Positions 49,100 to 59,480 of a stretch of 64,000 bases of DNA are shown piece after piece. Location: positions 178,747-242,746 of the forward strand of contig NZ_CADEAG010000002.1 in assembly GCF_902825155.1 (NCBI RefSeq), in the 5' to 3' direction. This stretch comes from Bartonella taylorii 8TBB. Its GTDB lineage: Bacteria; Pseudomonadota; Alphaproteobacteria; Rhizobiales; Rhizobiaceae. Position 1 is the first letter of the stretch, and the number at the start of each line of letters is the position of its first letter. A program made the translations under genes and the position numbers. The notes beneath the pieces were generated by a model. The model was not told the DNA's origin. It was given only the letters and a program-made list of their open reading frames with translations, and did no database searches.

Positions 49100-49783
49100 A
49101 TGGTCGTTATGATTGCAGATTTTGCAGAGCTTCGCCGCAAAATGGTCGACAATCAAATTCGTACAGTAGATGTGACGGATTTATCGGTTCTCGAAGCTTT
49201 TTTAACGGTACCGCGTGAAGATTTTATATCCGAAGATATAAAAGCCTTAAGTTATCTTGATAGCGATATTATTGTATGTCCTGCGCAAAACGGGTTACCT
49301 GCGTGCTATTCAATGAGGCCTGCTTCTCTCGCAAAATTATTACAGCTTGCGGCTATAAAATCATCAGATATTATTTTAGATATTGGTGCAAATAGTGGTT
49401 ATTGTACGGCATTGCTTTCAAAGCTAGCACGGTCTGTGATTGCATTAGAAAGTAATAAAGCTCTTTCGGAACGAGCAGCTAAGATTTTAGAACGTAATCA
49501 GTGTGATAATGTGGTTGTGATTCATGGCCCTTTGGAGCAGGGATATGCTGTTGAGGGACCTTATGATCTTATTTTTATCGAGGGTTCAGTTGATTTTATT
49601 CCGGAGGGTATCTTTGACCAAATAAAAGACACTGGACGTCTTGTTGTGGTTGAAGGACAGGGGAATTCCGGTGTTGCACGAATCTATGTAAAACAAGATG
49701 GTATTATTGCAGCTCGTCGTGCTTTTAATCTCGCTGTGAAGCCTCTTCCTAGTTTTTTAAAAACACCTGATTTTGTATTTTAG
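49100..49783 (+). CDS. Protein-L-isoaspartate O-methyltransferase family protein
   Basis: This methyltransferase of about 227 residues resembles Pcm. The N-terminal RRKMVDNQIRTVDVTD and PREDFISED are family-like. The SAM-binding motif is LDIGANSGYCTALLSKLA near residue 95. Pcm repairs isoaspartyl residues, but alphaproteobacterial members near tolC may have other substrates. ATG 49100 lies two bases after AGGAGA. ATG 49109 (MIADFAELRRKM) matches the usual N-terminus of rhizobial homologues and may be the real start. tolC follows after about 30 bases. Confidence 0.88.
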   Translation: MVVMIADFAELRRKMVDNQIRTVDVTDLSVLEAFLTVPREDFISEDIKALSYLDSDIIVCPAQNGLPACYSMRPASLAKLLQLAAIKSSDIILDIGANSGYCTALLSKLARSVIALESNKALSERAAKILERNQCDNVVVIHGPLEQGYAVEGPYDLIFIEGSVDFIPEGIFDQIKDTGRLVVVEGQGNSGVARIYVKQDGIIAARRAFNLAVKPLPSFLKTPDFVF

Positions 49784-49816
49784 TGTTTGTTTTGTTTGTG
49801 AATAAAAGATAGTTTT

Positions 49817-51133
49817 ATGATTAATTTAGGGTGTGTTGTTGTGTTCAAAATAAACAAGAAATTTCAAGCGTGTTTGTTGCTGGTTTCGAGTCTTTTACTA
49901 TCAGGGTCGGTTGGTGCTGAAACATTGATGGATGCTTTTGCTAAAGCGTATATACACAATGCTAAGTTAAATAGTGAACGGGCGGCTTTACGTATCTCAA
50001 GTGATGATGTAGTTATTGCACGGTCGGGGTTGTTGCCGCAAATTGAGGGGATTGGAAGTTATGGGCGGAATAAGTCTATGTCCGGTCCTTATATAACTTC
50101 TGGGTCTATAGGAATAAGATTAAATCAAAGATTATTTGACGGTTTTATTACGCAAAACATGTTTTCTTCAGCCCAGGTTAAGCTGCAGGCACAGCGTGAA
50201 TATCTTCGTAATACTGAGCAAAATACCTTTCTCGATACTGTAACAGCATATGCTAATGTATATCAAGCACGTCGTATTGCTGATCTTCGTAGAGAAAATT
50301 TGGCGGCTCTAGAAGAGCAAGTTCGTTCGAATAAAGCAAAATTTGATGTGGGAGAGGGGGGGCGTGTTGATCTTTCCCAAGCGCAAGCTGCGCGTTCTGT
50401 GGCTGTTTCAGAACTAAGTCTTGCACGTGCTGATGTAAAATCAGCAGAGGCAGTTTATCGACAAGTTATTGGTTCTGATCCTGAAAAATTAACATATCCA
50501 CCAGTGGCAAAAGATTTGCCGGTTAGTCTTGATGCTGCTTACCAAATGAGCGTTGCATTGCATCCAGCGATTCTTTATGCAAAATATTTGGTTGATGCTA
50601 GCCTTTACAATGTAAAGGCAAAAGAAGGAGCGTTGCTTCCTAAAGTTGATTTTTCTGCAACAGCGTCTTATAACCGGATTTACAATGGTGCTGGGGAGGA
50701 TGGTGTTTCTAAATCAATAGGATTGTCGTTAAGTGTTCCAATTTTTGAAGGGGGGCGTACATCTGCTCAGATTCGCCAGTCCAAGGAACAACTTGGGCAG
50801 GCTCATCTTCAACTTGATTTAGCTCATAGTAATATAAGACAGTCTCTTACCTCTGCTTGGTTTCAGTTAAAGGGGGCACGCGCATCTGTCGTTGCTTATC
50901 GTGAGAGTGTACGTGCTGCTGAAATTGCTCTTAAAGGCCGTCTTCAAGAAAATCGTGTGGGACAGGCGACGACATTGGATGTTTTAAATTCTCGAACTCT
51001 GTTGATTAATGCTCAGATTGCGCTTGCTACGGCAGAACGTAATGCTGTTATTGCAAGCTATAGTGTTCAATCTTCTATTGGTAAATTAACTGCAGATTAT
51101 TTAGGTTTAAAAACAGTAAAATATATCCGATAA
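49817..51133 (+). CDS. tolC: TolC family outer membrane efflux channel
   Basis: This protein of about 438 residues forms the trimeric outer membrane duct used by type I secretion and efflux pumps. A signal peptide (core ACLLLVSSLLLSGSVGA) ends before ETLMDAFAKAYIHN. Two repeated helical hairpin halves follow, with LYNVKAKEGALLPKVDFSA and GRLQENRVGQATTLDVLNSR in the second. ATG 49817 has no good ribosome site; GTG starts a few codons later are possible. It is placed between pcm-like and popZ-like genes, a common alphaproteobacterial order. Confidence 0.92.
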   Translation: MINLGCVVVFKINKKFQACLLLVSSLLLSGSVGAETLMDAFAKAYIHNAKLNSERAALRISSDDVVIARSGLLPQIEGIGSYGRNKSMSGPYITSGSIGIRLNQRLFDGFITQNMFSSAQVKLQAQREYLRNTEQNTFLDTVTAYANVYQARRIADLRRENLAALEEQVRSNKAKFDVGEGGRVDLSQAQAARSVAVSELSLARADVKSAEAVYRQVIGSDPEKLTYPPVAKDLPVSLDAAYQMSVALHPAILYAKYLVDASLYNVKAKEGALLPKVDFSATASYNRIYNGAGEDGVSKSIGLSLSVPIFEGGRTSAQIRQSKEQLGQAHLQLDLAHSNIRQSLTSAWFQLKGARASVVAYRESVRAAEIALKGRLQENRVGQATTLDVLNSRTLLINAQIALATAERNAVIASYSVQSSIGKLTADYLGLKTVKYIR

Positions 51134-51402
51134 TGCTTAAAAGTGACTTTTAAGGTGCAAATAGTTTTAATTTTTAAAAAGTCAGAAAATCCGTATTTGA
51201 GCATGTTGAAAAAGATAGCGGTTGAATATTGTTTTATAATAAAGAAGGAAAGTTGTGTATAGCGTCTTCTTCGTGACAATTATGTTTGAAAATATAATGG
51301 CATATTTGAAAATATAACAGGAGGCATGTTGATCTTATGATTCTTTTCCTTACACTAAAAGTGTGATTCTGTTTGTTATTGCGTCTTTGAGAGGTTTAAA
51401 GT

Positions 51403-51969
51403 ATGGTACAGAGTTCAAGCGTATTACGTGAGCCAAGTATGGATGAAATTTTGACATCTATTCGTGAAATAATCGAAGAAAATGCAGTTCAACCTGATCA
51501 CTTTTTACATGAAGATGTTGCAGTGAATGCGTCTGCAGATCGTTCGCCAGTCACACCGGAAGGTGTTTATGACACGACTTTATCGGTTGATGATGCGATG
51601 AAGGCTTTGGCTGATCGTATTGGTCTTTCTTCTGAAAGTCACGATTTTTCTTTAACACAAGAGAAAGAGAATAGGGTGGAAGGAAGTAATACTGTTGGTG
51701 CGGATATGCAAAAGATGAAGTCTTCTTCTGAAGAACAGCGTTCTGTTCATAAAACAAAAGAGTATGGTGATGAGGTTTGTACATTACACTCGGAAAATGT
51801 GGCTGCTGGTCATGTGGAATTGTCTGAATATTGTATTTCTTCTGCGGAGAAGATTGCAAAGGATGTCTTGCGCCCAGCTATAGCAGAATGGTTACAGTCT
51901 AAATTGCCTGTTTTACTTGAGAATATTTTACGTGAAGAGATTGTTAAGGCAATTAAAAAGTCGTCTTAA
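51403..51969 (+). CDS. popZ: PopZ family (DUF2497) protein
   Basis: This 188-residue protein has the two conserved ends of DUF2497/PopZ: an N-terminal helix EPSMDEILTSIREIIEE and a C-terminal segment RPAIAEWLQSKLPVLLEN followed by ILREEIVKAIKKS. The middle is variable and acidic. In Caulobacter, PopZ forms a pole-organising matrix that anchors the chromosome; a polar role here is inferred. It lies upstream of valS, as in many alphaproteobacteria. Confidence 0.85.
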   Translation: MVQSSSVLREPSMDEILTSIREIIEENAVQPDHFLHEDVAVNASADRSPVTPEGVYDTTLSVDDAMKALADRIGLSSESHDFSLTQEKENRVEGSNTVGADMQKMKSSSEEQRSVHKTKEYGDEVCTLHSENVAAGHVELSEYCISSAEKIAKDVLRPAIAEWLQSKLPVLLENILREEIVKAIKKSS

Positions 51970-52119
51970 CTCTTCGTTATTTTTACGTTTTTCATTTTAT
52001 TTTATAGGGATTTTGTTTGCAATTTTGCAGGCTTAATATGAATATGTGAGGATTGCAAAGGATATGATCAGATTTTAGATCATATATTGCATTTTTCAGC
52101 GGCGTTATGGATGGGTGGA

Positions 52120-54843
52120 ATGTTAGAAAAAAACTATGATGCTGCTTCCATAGAGCAACGGGTTGCGAAGAGGTGGGAGGCTCGTGGTGCTTTTAAAGCG
52201 GGAGCGGGTTCAAAAAGTGATGCAGAACCTTTTTGCGTTATGCTTCCGCCTCCCAATGTTACGGGTTCACTTCATATGGGCCACGCACTCAATACGACAA
52301 TTCAAGATATTGTGGTTAGATTTCAGCGGATGCGTGGTAAAAATGTATTATGGCAGCCTGGCATGGATCATGCGGGGATTGCTACGCAGATGGTTGTCGA
52401 GCGTCAGCTTGCTGAGTGTCAAGAGCCTACGCGTCAAGAAATGGGTAGAGAAAAATTTGTTGAGCGTATTTGGGAATGGCGTCACAAAACTGGAGGTGTT
52501 ATTGCAAACCAGCTGCGTCGTCTTGGTGTTTCGTGTGATTGGTCGCGTGAGCGATTTACAATGGATGAAGGTTTGTCTCAAGCTGTTCGTGAAGTTTTCG
52601 TCACGCTTTATAAACAAGGGTTGATATATAGGGATAAACGCTTGGTTAATTGGGATCCTAAATTGTTAACGGCTATTTCGGATCTTGAAGTTGAACAAAA
52701 AGAAGTCAAAGGCCATTTGTGGCACTTTAGGTATCCACTTGAAGGTAAAGTTTTTGATCCGAATGATGCCACAACCTTTATAACAGTGGCAACAACACGG
52801 CCAGAAACAATGCTTGGTGATACGGGAATTGCGGTTAATCCTGAAGATGATCGTTATAAAAATCTTATAGGTCAAAACGCTGTTTTGCCGCTTGTTGGTC
52901 GTAGGTTATTGATTATTGGCGATGCTTATGCAGATCCTGATGAAGGAAGTGGTGCTGTAAAAATTACACCAGCACATGATTTTAACGATTTTGAAGTAGG
53001 GCAGCGCAACAATCTACGTTTGATTAATATTTTTACGAAAAAAGCGGAGATTTTTCTACGTGAGAATGAAGCATTTTTTGATGGTTTGATTTTATCGGAT
53101 GAATTAAAAATATTGGTAGAAAATCTCGATAAATCTGATCGTTTTGTTGCGCGCGATAAGATTGTTTCTTTAATGGAAGAGGGAGGATATTTAGCAGCTG
53201 TGGATGATCATCCACACACTATTCCTCATGGGGATCGTAGTGGAGTACCTATCGAACCATTCTTGACAGATCAATGGTATGTCCATGCTGCAGAATTAGC
53301 TAAGCCAGCGATAGAGGCTGTTCGTCAAGGGGAAACACAATTTGTTCCCGATAGTTGGAAGAAAACCTATTTCAATTGGATGCAAAATATTCAACCTTGG
53401 TGCATTTCGCGCCAATTATGGTGGGGGCATCAAATACCGGCTTGGTATGGTCCTGATGGTACGGTTTTTGTTGAAAAAAGTGAAGAAGAAGCTTTGGATT
53501 CAGCTCTCTCTCATTATGGTGAAATGGTTGAATTAACCCGTGATCAAGATGTTTTAGATACATGGTTTTCATCAGCTCTTTGGCCTTTTTCAACGCTAGG
53601 TTGGCCCAATAAAACGACTGAATTAGCCACTTTTTATCCAACATCTCTATCCGTTACAGGATTTGATATTATCTTTTTCTGGGTTGCCCGTATGATGATG
53701 ATGGGGCTTCACTTTATGGGTGAGGTTCCTTTCCCAACGGTTTATGTGCACGCTCTCGTTCGAGATCAGAAGGGGGCAAAAATGTCAAAGTCGAAGGGGA
53801 ATATAATTGATCCATTGGAGCTCATTGATCAATATAGTGCAGATGCATTGCGTTTTACTTTGGCTATTATGGCGGCACAGGGGCGTGATGTAAAACTTGA
53901 TCCCTCCCGTATTGCAGGTTATCGTAATTTTGCTACGAAATTATGGAATGCTACCCGATTTGCACAGATGAACGGTGTTAAGCATGATCCTACTTTTCAG
54001 CCAAAAAAAGTGAAACTTGCACTTAATCGTTGGATTTTAACAGAGTTATCTAAAACTGTTTCTCTAGTGACCGCTGGTATTGAAAATTATAAGTTTAATG
54101 AGTCTGCTAGTGCTCTTTATCGCTTCATTTGGAATACACTCTGTGATTGGTATTTGGAGCTTCTCAAACCTATTTTTCAAGGTTCGAATGAGGATGATAA
54201 AAGTGAGGCTCAAGCCTGTACTGCTTGGGTTTTAGATGAGGTTTATAAACTTCTTCATCCTTTTATGCCTCATATGACGGAGGAGTTGTGGTCTCTTACA
54301 GAAACGCCAAGCATGAAACGTGAAGATGTGCTAGCATTGATACAATGGCCAGAGGAAGAGTTTGTAGATGAAGAGGCTGCTGCCGATATTAATTGGCTTA
54401 TTGATGTTGTCAGTGAGCTTCGGTCTGTTCGTTTTGAAATGAACATTCCAGCAGGGGCACTTGCACCTCTTGTTATTGTAGAGGCAGGGGACTTAACGCA
54501 AGAGCGTGTGCAGCGTTATGGTACTCTTCTTAAAAAGTTAGCGCGTATTGAAACAATAAATTTTTCTGATAAAGTTCCAGCTGTTTCAGCGCAAATGATT
54601 TTTGGAGAGGCGATTTTTTGTTTACCATTGGGGAAATTGATTGATCTGGAAGCTGAACGTGCTCGTTTGATGAAAGACGTTAGTAAAATTGAGCAAGATA
54701 TTGAAAGAATATCGGTTAAATTAAACAATCCAAAATTTATAGCAAATGCAAGGTCGGAAGTTGTTGAGGTTGAACGTAACAGAATTGTAGAATTGCGTGC
54801 TGCGCAAAAGAAAATATCTATTGCTTTAGAGAGATTGTTGTAA
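52120..54843 (+). CDS. valS: Valyl-tRNA synthetase
   Basis: This class I synthetase of about 907 residues has the HIGH-type motif PPPNVTGSLHMGHALN near residue 45 and KMSKS in GAKMSKSKGNIIDP. It has the inserted editing domain, an anticodon-binding domain and a C-terminal coiled-coil arm (about the last 65 residues). The frame extends upstream to TTG 52087, but MLEKNYDAASIEQRVAKRW at 52120 is the normal N-terminus. ATG 52111 is also possible. Confidence 0.96.
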   Translation: MLEKNYDAASIEQRVAKRWEARGAFKAGAGSKSDAEPFCVMLPPPNVTGSLHMGHALNTTIQDIVVRFQRMRGKNVLWQPGMDHAGIATQMVVERQLAECQEPTRQEMGREKFVERIWEWRHKTGGVIANQLRRLGVSCDWSRERFTMDEGLSQAVREVFVTLYKQGLIYRDKRLVNWDPKLLTAISDLEVEQKEVKGHLWHFRYPLEGKVFDPNDATTFITVATTRPETMLGDTGIAVNPEDDRYKNLIGQNAVLPLVGRRLLIIGDAYADPDEGSGAVKITPAHDFNDFEVGQRNNLRLINIFTKKAEIFLRENEAFFDGLILSDELKILVENLDKSDRFVARDKIVSLMEEGGYLAAVDDHPHTIPHGDRSGVPIEPFLTDQWYVHAAELAKPAIEAVRQGETQFVPDSWKKTYFNWMQNIQPWCISRQLWWGHQIPAWYGPDGTVFVEKSEEEALDSALSHYGEMVELTRDQDVLDTWFSSALWPFSTLGWPNKTTELATFYPTSLSVTGFDIIFFWVARMMMMGLHFMGEVPFPTVYVHALVRDQKGAKMSKSKGNIIDPLELIDQYSADALRFTLAIMAAQGRDVKLDPSRIAGYRNFATKLWNATRFAQMNGVKHDPTFQPKKVKLALNRWILTELSKTVSLVTAGIENYKFNESASALYRFIWNTLCDWYLELLKPIFQGSNEDDKSEAQACTAWVLDEVYKLLHPFMPHMTEELWSLTETPSMKREDVLALIQWPEEEFVDEEAAADINWLIDVVSELRSVRFEMNIPAGALAPLVIVEAGDLTQERVQRYGTLLKKLARIETINFSDKVPAVSAQMIFGEAIFCLPLGKLIDLEAERARLMKDVSKIEQDIERISVKLNNPKFIANARSEVVEVERNRIVELRAAQKKISIALERLL

Positions 54844-55177
54844 TTGGACCTTGTTCTATTCTTCTCATGGATAACTTCTTGTCATTAGGTTGCTGAATTT
54901 AATAATATAATGAGAATATTAAAACAACCAGATTATAGTACCAAGAGATCTGATATAAAATACAGAACGACGATTTATGATTAAAAATTGTTTTATTGTC
55001 CATAAAAGTGAAAGTTTTTTTGTCAGATATTTTGGGCGATTTTGTTTTATTCATCTTTCTGCTAGAATATAAGCTATTTGAAATAGCTTGTTTCTCTTAC
55101 TAAGAAGGTTCGAATACATAAGAAGCAATTTGTGATATATGTGATGATTAAAACTGAGATGAGGGGAGAAATTTTAG
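54844..55177. other. Intergenic region between valS and exoR
   Basis: About 330 bases of AT-rich DNA. A short repeat AAGCTATTTGAAATAGCTT near 55070-55088 can form a hairpin. No gene is supported. Confidence 0.5.
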
Positions 55178-55969
55178 ATGGTAAATGGGCTTAGAGTATG
55201 GGAAAAAGTCTCGATTATTGCTACTTTGGGAGGGGCTCTTTTACTTTCTTGTGTAATAGATGCAAATAGCGCGCAGAAAACTATTGATAATTCGTTTTAT
55301 TTTTTAAAACGTGGTATGTCTGCTTATAAAAATGGACAAATAAATCAGGCACTTTCAGCGTTGCGTTGTGCAGCGGATATGGGAAATATTGGTGCGTATT
55401 GGAAGCTTGGCTATATTTATGCAGAGGGTGATGGTGTCCCTGAAGATGATTATAAGGCATACAACTTTTTTGCGTATATTGTTGAAAAAGGTGCTGATCT
55501 TGGTCCAGAGAATGAAAGTTATATTTCTGATGCATTGGTTAAGCTTGCGGGTTATATAAAAAAAGGTATCCCTCACTCACCTGTAAAACCTAATCCTTCT
55601 TATGCTGTTCGTCTTTATATGCAGGCTGCGGTGAATTATAGAAATCCTAAAGCTCAATACTATTTAGGAAAAATATTTTTAAAGGGAGAGGGAAGAGAAA
55701 AAAATCTTGTACAGGCGGCACGATGGTTTCAGCTTTCTGCAAGAAAAGGAAATCCTCTTGCTCAAGCGATGCTTGGGAATATGCTGCTTCAGTCAGGAAA
55801 CGTTGTTCGCGGTACAGCATTGCTAACTGTAGCCTATGAAAAAGCGAATGTAAAAGATCGCAATTGGATCGGTCCTCTGCAAAAGCACGCTTTTACTCTT
55901 TGTAATGAATTGGAGCGACGTACCGCGATGTCGTTGGTTCCTGATATTATAAAAAATAATAATTTTTGA
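55178..55969 (+). CDS. exoR: ExoR-like periplasmic regulator with Sel1 repeats
   Basis: This 263-residue protein has an export signal (IIATLGGALLLSCVIDANSA) and several Sel1/TPR-like repeats (for example GNIGAYWKLGYIYAEGDG, PKAQYYLGKIFLKGEG and NPLAQAMLGNMLLQSG). Length and layout match ExoR of Rhizobiales. ExoR holds the ChvG/ExoS sensor kinase inactive until acid stress; in Bartonella the orthologous pair is BatR/BatS, which governs host-interaction genes. GAGGGGAG precedes the ATG. Confidence 0.82.
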   Translation: MVNGLRVWEKVSIIATLGGALLLSCVIDANSAQKTIDNSFYFLKRGMSAYKNGQINQALSALRCAADMGNIGAYWKLGYIYAEGDGVPEDDYKAYNFFAYIVEKGADLGPENESYISDALVKLAGYIKKGIPHSPVKPNPSYAVRLYMQAAVNYRNPKAQYYLGKIFLKGEGREKNLVQAARWFQLSARKGNPLAQAMLGNMLLQSGNVVRGTALLTVAYEKANVKDRNWIGPLQKHAFTLCNELERRTAMSLVPDIIKNNNF

Positions 55970-56066
55970 ATATTTTATCGCAGCATTTTTTAGTATCTCT
56001 TATATGAAATCTTAATAACTCATGTTTGAGCTTACGACAAAAAAGCTTTTAGTTATAACAAGACAG

Positions 56067-56813
56067 TTAATGACTCAGGATTTTAGACAAAAAATCCTGC
56101 GCGCGCGGTGTTCTGGCTTGCGGATCCAGAAAAAACTCTTTTGATGAGCAGTCTTCGAGGATTTGTCCTTGGTCCATGAAAATAACACGTTCAGAGACTT
56201 TTTGCGCAAACCCCATTTCATGCGTTACACAAATCATCGTCATACCTTCTTCTGCTAAACTAATCATGACATCTAATACTTCACCTACCATTTCAGGATC
56301 TAAGGCAGATGTTGGTTCATCAAAAAGCATAACAAGTGGATCCATCGTTAAGGCACGAGCGATAGCAACACGTTGTTGCTGACCTCCAGAAAGTTGACCA
56401 GGATATTTGTTTTTATGTTCAATGAGTCCAACGCGTTCAAGATACAACAAACCACGTTCGAGTGCTTCTTTTTTGCTGCGCTTTAAGACTTTTATTTGTG
56501 CAATTGTTAAATTTTCTGTAACGGATAAATGTGGGAAGAGCTCGAAGTGCTGAAAAACCATTCCTACGTTACTGCGTAATTTAGACAGATTCGTTTTTTT
56601 TGAATGAACCGGTGTTCCATTAATCCAAATTTCACCTTTTTGAAAAGGAACGAGAGCGTTAATAGTTTTAATAAATGTCGACTTTCCTGAGCCTGATGGG
56701 CCACAAACTACAACCACTTCCCCTTTGTTAATATTGGTTGTGCAGTTTTTAAGAACATTAATTTCGCCATACCAGTTAGAAACATTTTTTATTTCGATCA
56801 TATGATTAGACAT
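56067..56813 (-). CDS. gltL: Glutamate/aspartate ABC transporter, ATP-binding subunit
   Basis: This 248-residue ATPase has Walker [10 protein letters not shown], signature [15 protein letters not shown], Walker [15 protein letters not shown] and switch His in VTHEMGFAQ. It powers uptake by the GltJK channel. It is the last gene of the gltI-J-K-L operon and starts 12 bases after gltK. Confidence 0.94.
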   Translation of the reverse strand: MSNHMIEIKNVSNWYGEINVLKNCTTNINKGEVVVVCGPSGSGKSTFIKTINALVPFQKGEIWINGTPVHSKKTNLSKLRSNVGMVFQHFELFPHLSVTENLTIAQIKVLKRSKKEALERGLLYLERVGLIEHKNKYPGQLSGGQQQRVAIARALTMDPLVMLFDEPTSALDPEMVGEVLDVMISLAEEGMTMICVTHEMGFAQKVSERVIFMDQGQILEDCSSKEFFLDPQARTPRAQDFLSKILSH

Positions 56814-56825
56814 TTTTCTTTCCTG

Positions 56826-57542
56826 TTAGCGAATAATGGATATTTTTTTCTGTAGATACAGAACTATTTGCGATAGCGTAAAACAGATAACAAAATAGAA
56901 AATAGCTGCCAAGACATAAGCTTCTTGCTTTACACCAAAATTGTTAGCAACAATATCAAAACCGTTCAAGAGGCTATTGCCACTGATTGCGTAAACAAGC
57001 GTTGTGTCCTGAAAGAGGATAATGACTTGTGTTAAAAAAACTGGCAACATGTCTCTAAAGGCTTGGGGAAGAATTACAATGTACATATTTTGCCAATATG
57101 TCATTCCAAGAGCTTGTCCCGCATGTTTTTGTCCCTGTGAAACAGAATTTATGCCAGCACGCATAATCTCGGCAAAATAAGCGGCTTCAAATGCGGTAAA
57201 GGTAATGAGTGCAGATTTATTTGCACCGATTGATGTCCCAGTTAGGAAAGGTAAAAGCACAAAAAACCATAGGATAACCATAACAAGCGGGATTGAGCGC
57301 ATGGCAGTTATATAAATTATTGCAAGCCAAGAGAGCGGTTTTATAGAAGAAAGCCGCATCATTGCTAAGAGTGTGCCAAAAATAAGTCCTAATATCGTCG
57401 CAAAGAGGGTTAGAAAAATACTAAAGAGCAAACCCGATAGAATATAAGAACAGAATACATCAAAAGTAAAAAATGAAAAATCAAAATCTGAAAAATTGAA
57501 AGGAGAAGAAAATCCAAACTGAGAGGTTATAAAATTCATCAT
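56826..57542 (-). CDS. gltK: Glutamate/aspartate ABC transporter permease GltK
   Basis: This 238-residue inner membrane permease has the EAA loop seen as GQKHAGQALGMTYWQNMYIVI, where the ATPase docks, and about five membrane segments. It is separated from gltJ by two bases and from gltL by 12 bases. Confidence 0.92.
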   Translation of the reverse strand: MMNFITSQFGFSSPFNFSDFDFSFFTFDVFCSYILSGLLFSIFLTLFATILGLIFGTLLAMMRLSSIKPLSWLAIIYITAMRSIPLVMVILWFFVLLPFLTGTSIGANKSALITFTAFEAAYFAEIMRAGINSVSQGQKHAGQALGMTYWQNMYIVILPQAFRDMLPVFLTQVIILFQDTTLVYAISGNSLLNGFDIVANNFGVKQEAYVLAAIFYFVICFTLSQIVLYLQKKISIIR

Positions 57543-57544
57543 AT

Positions 57545-58297
57545 TTAGTGTTCCTTTGTTTGAAAATCAGGAACTTTGAGCATTTGCTCAATTATTGTCA
57601 TAATAATAAATACGAATAAGGCTATAAAAATATAAAGAACTGTAACAATCAGATAGTTTTCATAAACATGACTGACTTCTTCGATTGTTTGGTATTGGAA
57701 TTGCATCAGTTCATTTATTGAAACGGCGAATGCGATAGACGAATTTTTCACAATGCCCATTGCTTCTGAAGTAAGTGGTGGCATGATTGTGCGTATAGCG
57801 CGCGGTAATATGATATAACGATAAATCTGGTAGGTCGTAAATCCCATTGCCATAGCTGCGTGGCGCTGTCCAGAAGGAATCGCCTCAATGCCTGAGCGGA
57901 CCTGTTCTGCGATGCGGGCTGATGTAAAGAATCCCAAGGCACATGTTATTAAGAGAATGGGTGAAAAATTCATCGCTGGTGGATAAACTTTAGGAACAAC
58001 AAAATACCATAAAAATACTTGTACAAGCAAAGGAATATTACGCATGATTTCTACCCACATACTTCCAATAGCACGTAATAAGCAGCGGATCATGGAAGTG
58101 TTAGGTAGAGTGCGCATTGTTCCTATAATAATGCCAAAAGATATAGCCAAGATCATTGAAGAAATGGACAAGATAACTGTATTTCTTAAGCCATCAAGCA
58201 GCGTATCTAGATAGGTGTGACTTACACCAGGCGTGCCAAGACACCCAGCCACGAGTGTTTGGTTAAGATCATCTGTACAAAGGAAAGAAAAGTCCAT
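57545..58297 (-). CDS. gltJ: Glutamate/aspartate ABC transporter permease GltJ
   Basis: This 250-residue permease has the EAA loop seen as GQRHAAMAMGFTTYQIYRYI. With GltK it forms the membrane channel. It follows gltI after about 140 bases that contain a strong hairpin. Confidence 0.92.
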   Translation of the reverse strand: MDFSFLCTDDLNQTLVAGCLGTPGVSHTYLDTLLDGLRNTVILSISSMILAISFGIIIGTMRTLPNTSMIRCLLRAIGSMWVEIMRNIPLLVQVFLWYFVVPKVYPPAMNFSPILLITCALGFFTSARIAEQVRSGIEAIPSGQRHAAMAMGFTTYQIYRYIILPRAIRTIMPPLTSEAMGIVKNSSIAFAVSINELMQFQYQTIEEVSHVYENYLIVTVLYIFIALFVFIIMTIIEQMLKVPDFQTKEH

Positions 58298-58393
58298 TAA
58301 TTAATATTTCCTAAATTTAGTAATCCGCAAAACAGAACAATAAATCAGCAGTATTTTTACATATGCTGAATTTATTAAAAAATAAACTAAAAT

Positions 58394-58427
58394 ATAACCA
58401 CACTCAATTTTCAAAGAGTGTGGTTAT
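58394..58427 (-). terminator. Strong hairpin between gltI and gltJ
   Basis: A perfect 12-bp stem ATAACCACACTC/GAGTGTGGTTAT has a 10-base loop. Only a weak T-run follows on the minus strand, so it is more likely a partial stop or an mRNA-stabilising element that raises GltI over the membrane subunits. Confidence 0.7.
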
Positions 58428-58440
58428 TCTCTTTTTAATT

Positions 58441-59346
58441 CTACAAATTATTCTCTGTATAGTCTTCGCGAGGTTTATTATTTGGATGTTCCCAAGCATA
58501 TTTCGTTGATTTAGATAAAGGGAGGTTGACAATAGTGTTTGCAGGCGGAGTTGGTTTCATAAACCATTTATCATAAAGTTTTTCAAGTGATTCGTCTTTG
58601 ATTTGACGCACGATGCTATCATTAATTGCTTGTTCGAAGTTTTTGTCATTTAATCTGAGCATGCAGGCGATAGGTTCAACTGAAAGTACAGTATCTAGGA
58701 TGATATAATCAGATGGATTTTTCGATTTTGTAATATGTCCCGCAAGAATTGAAGCATCCATAACAAATGCGTCTGCACGACCAGATTCTAATAATAAGAA
58801 GCTATCTCCGTGATCTTTTCCCTTCACAACATTAAAGCGAATATTTTTTGCACGTTTATTTTTACGGATAAGTTGAACAGACGTTGTACCAGTAGTAGTT
58901 GCGACTGTTTTTCCATTTAAATCGGCAAGAGATTTAATGTTAGAGTTTTTCTTTACGGCAATTCGAACTTCTTCGACATAAGTGGTATAAGCAAATGTGG
59001 CTTCTTTACTACGGGCAACATTATTTGTTGTTGAGCCACATTCAAAATCATAGGTACTATTTTTCAAGAGGGGAATTCTATTTTGTGATGTGATAGGGAG
59101 ATAATGAATTTTGATTGGTTTACCAATTTTTTTTGAAATATCGTCGATAATACGCTCTGCCATTTCTGTGTGGAAACCTACATATTTGTCATTACCAAGG
59201 GCATAGGCTAGACCTGATGATTCACGGACACCCAGCGTGATCTCTCCTGTTTTCTTTATCTTTTCAAGGGTATCATTTCCAGCATGTGCGACACTTGTGA
59301 GCCCAATGGCAGTTGCTGCAATAAACATTAACAGTGATTTTCTCAT
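58441..59346 (-). CDS. gltI: Glutamate/aspartate ABC transporter substrate-binding protein
   Basis: This 301-residue periplasmic protein has a signal peptide (LLMFIAATAIGLTSVAHA). The segment LPITSQNRIPLLKNSTYDFE followed by CGSTTNNV is the GltI hallmark. It captures glutamate and aspartate for the GltJKL permease. It is the first gene of the operon. Confidence 0.94.
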   Translation of the reverse strand: MRKSLLMFIAATAIGLTSVAHAGNDTLEKIKKTGEITLGVRESSGLAYALGNDKYVGFHTEMAERIIDDISKKIGKPIKIHYLPITSQNRIPLLKNSTYDFECGSTTNNVARSKEATFAYTTYVEEVRIAVKKNSNIKSLADLNGKTVATTTGTTSVQLIRKNKRAKNIRFNVVKGKDHGDSFLLLESGRADAFVMDASILAGHITKSKNPSDYIILDTVLSVEPIACMLRLNDKNFEQAINDSIVRQIKDESLEKLYDKWFMKPTPPANTIVNLPLSKSTKYAWEHPNNKPREDYTENNL

Positions 59347-59480
59347 TGATGTCCTCCATTCATTTACGATTCTTAGTAATTGATTTTATTGTTTAGGGTA
59401 TATTTTTATGCACGGTGTAGCACATTTATTTTCTAGGTGGGATATTTTTTATCACAATAAAATTAAGTGTTGTACTTTAG

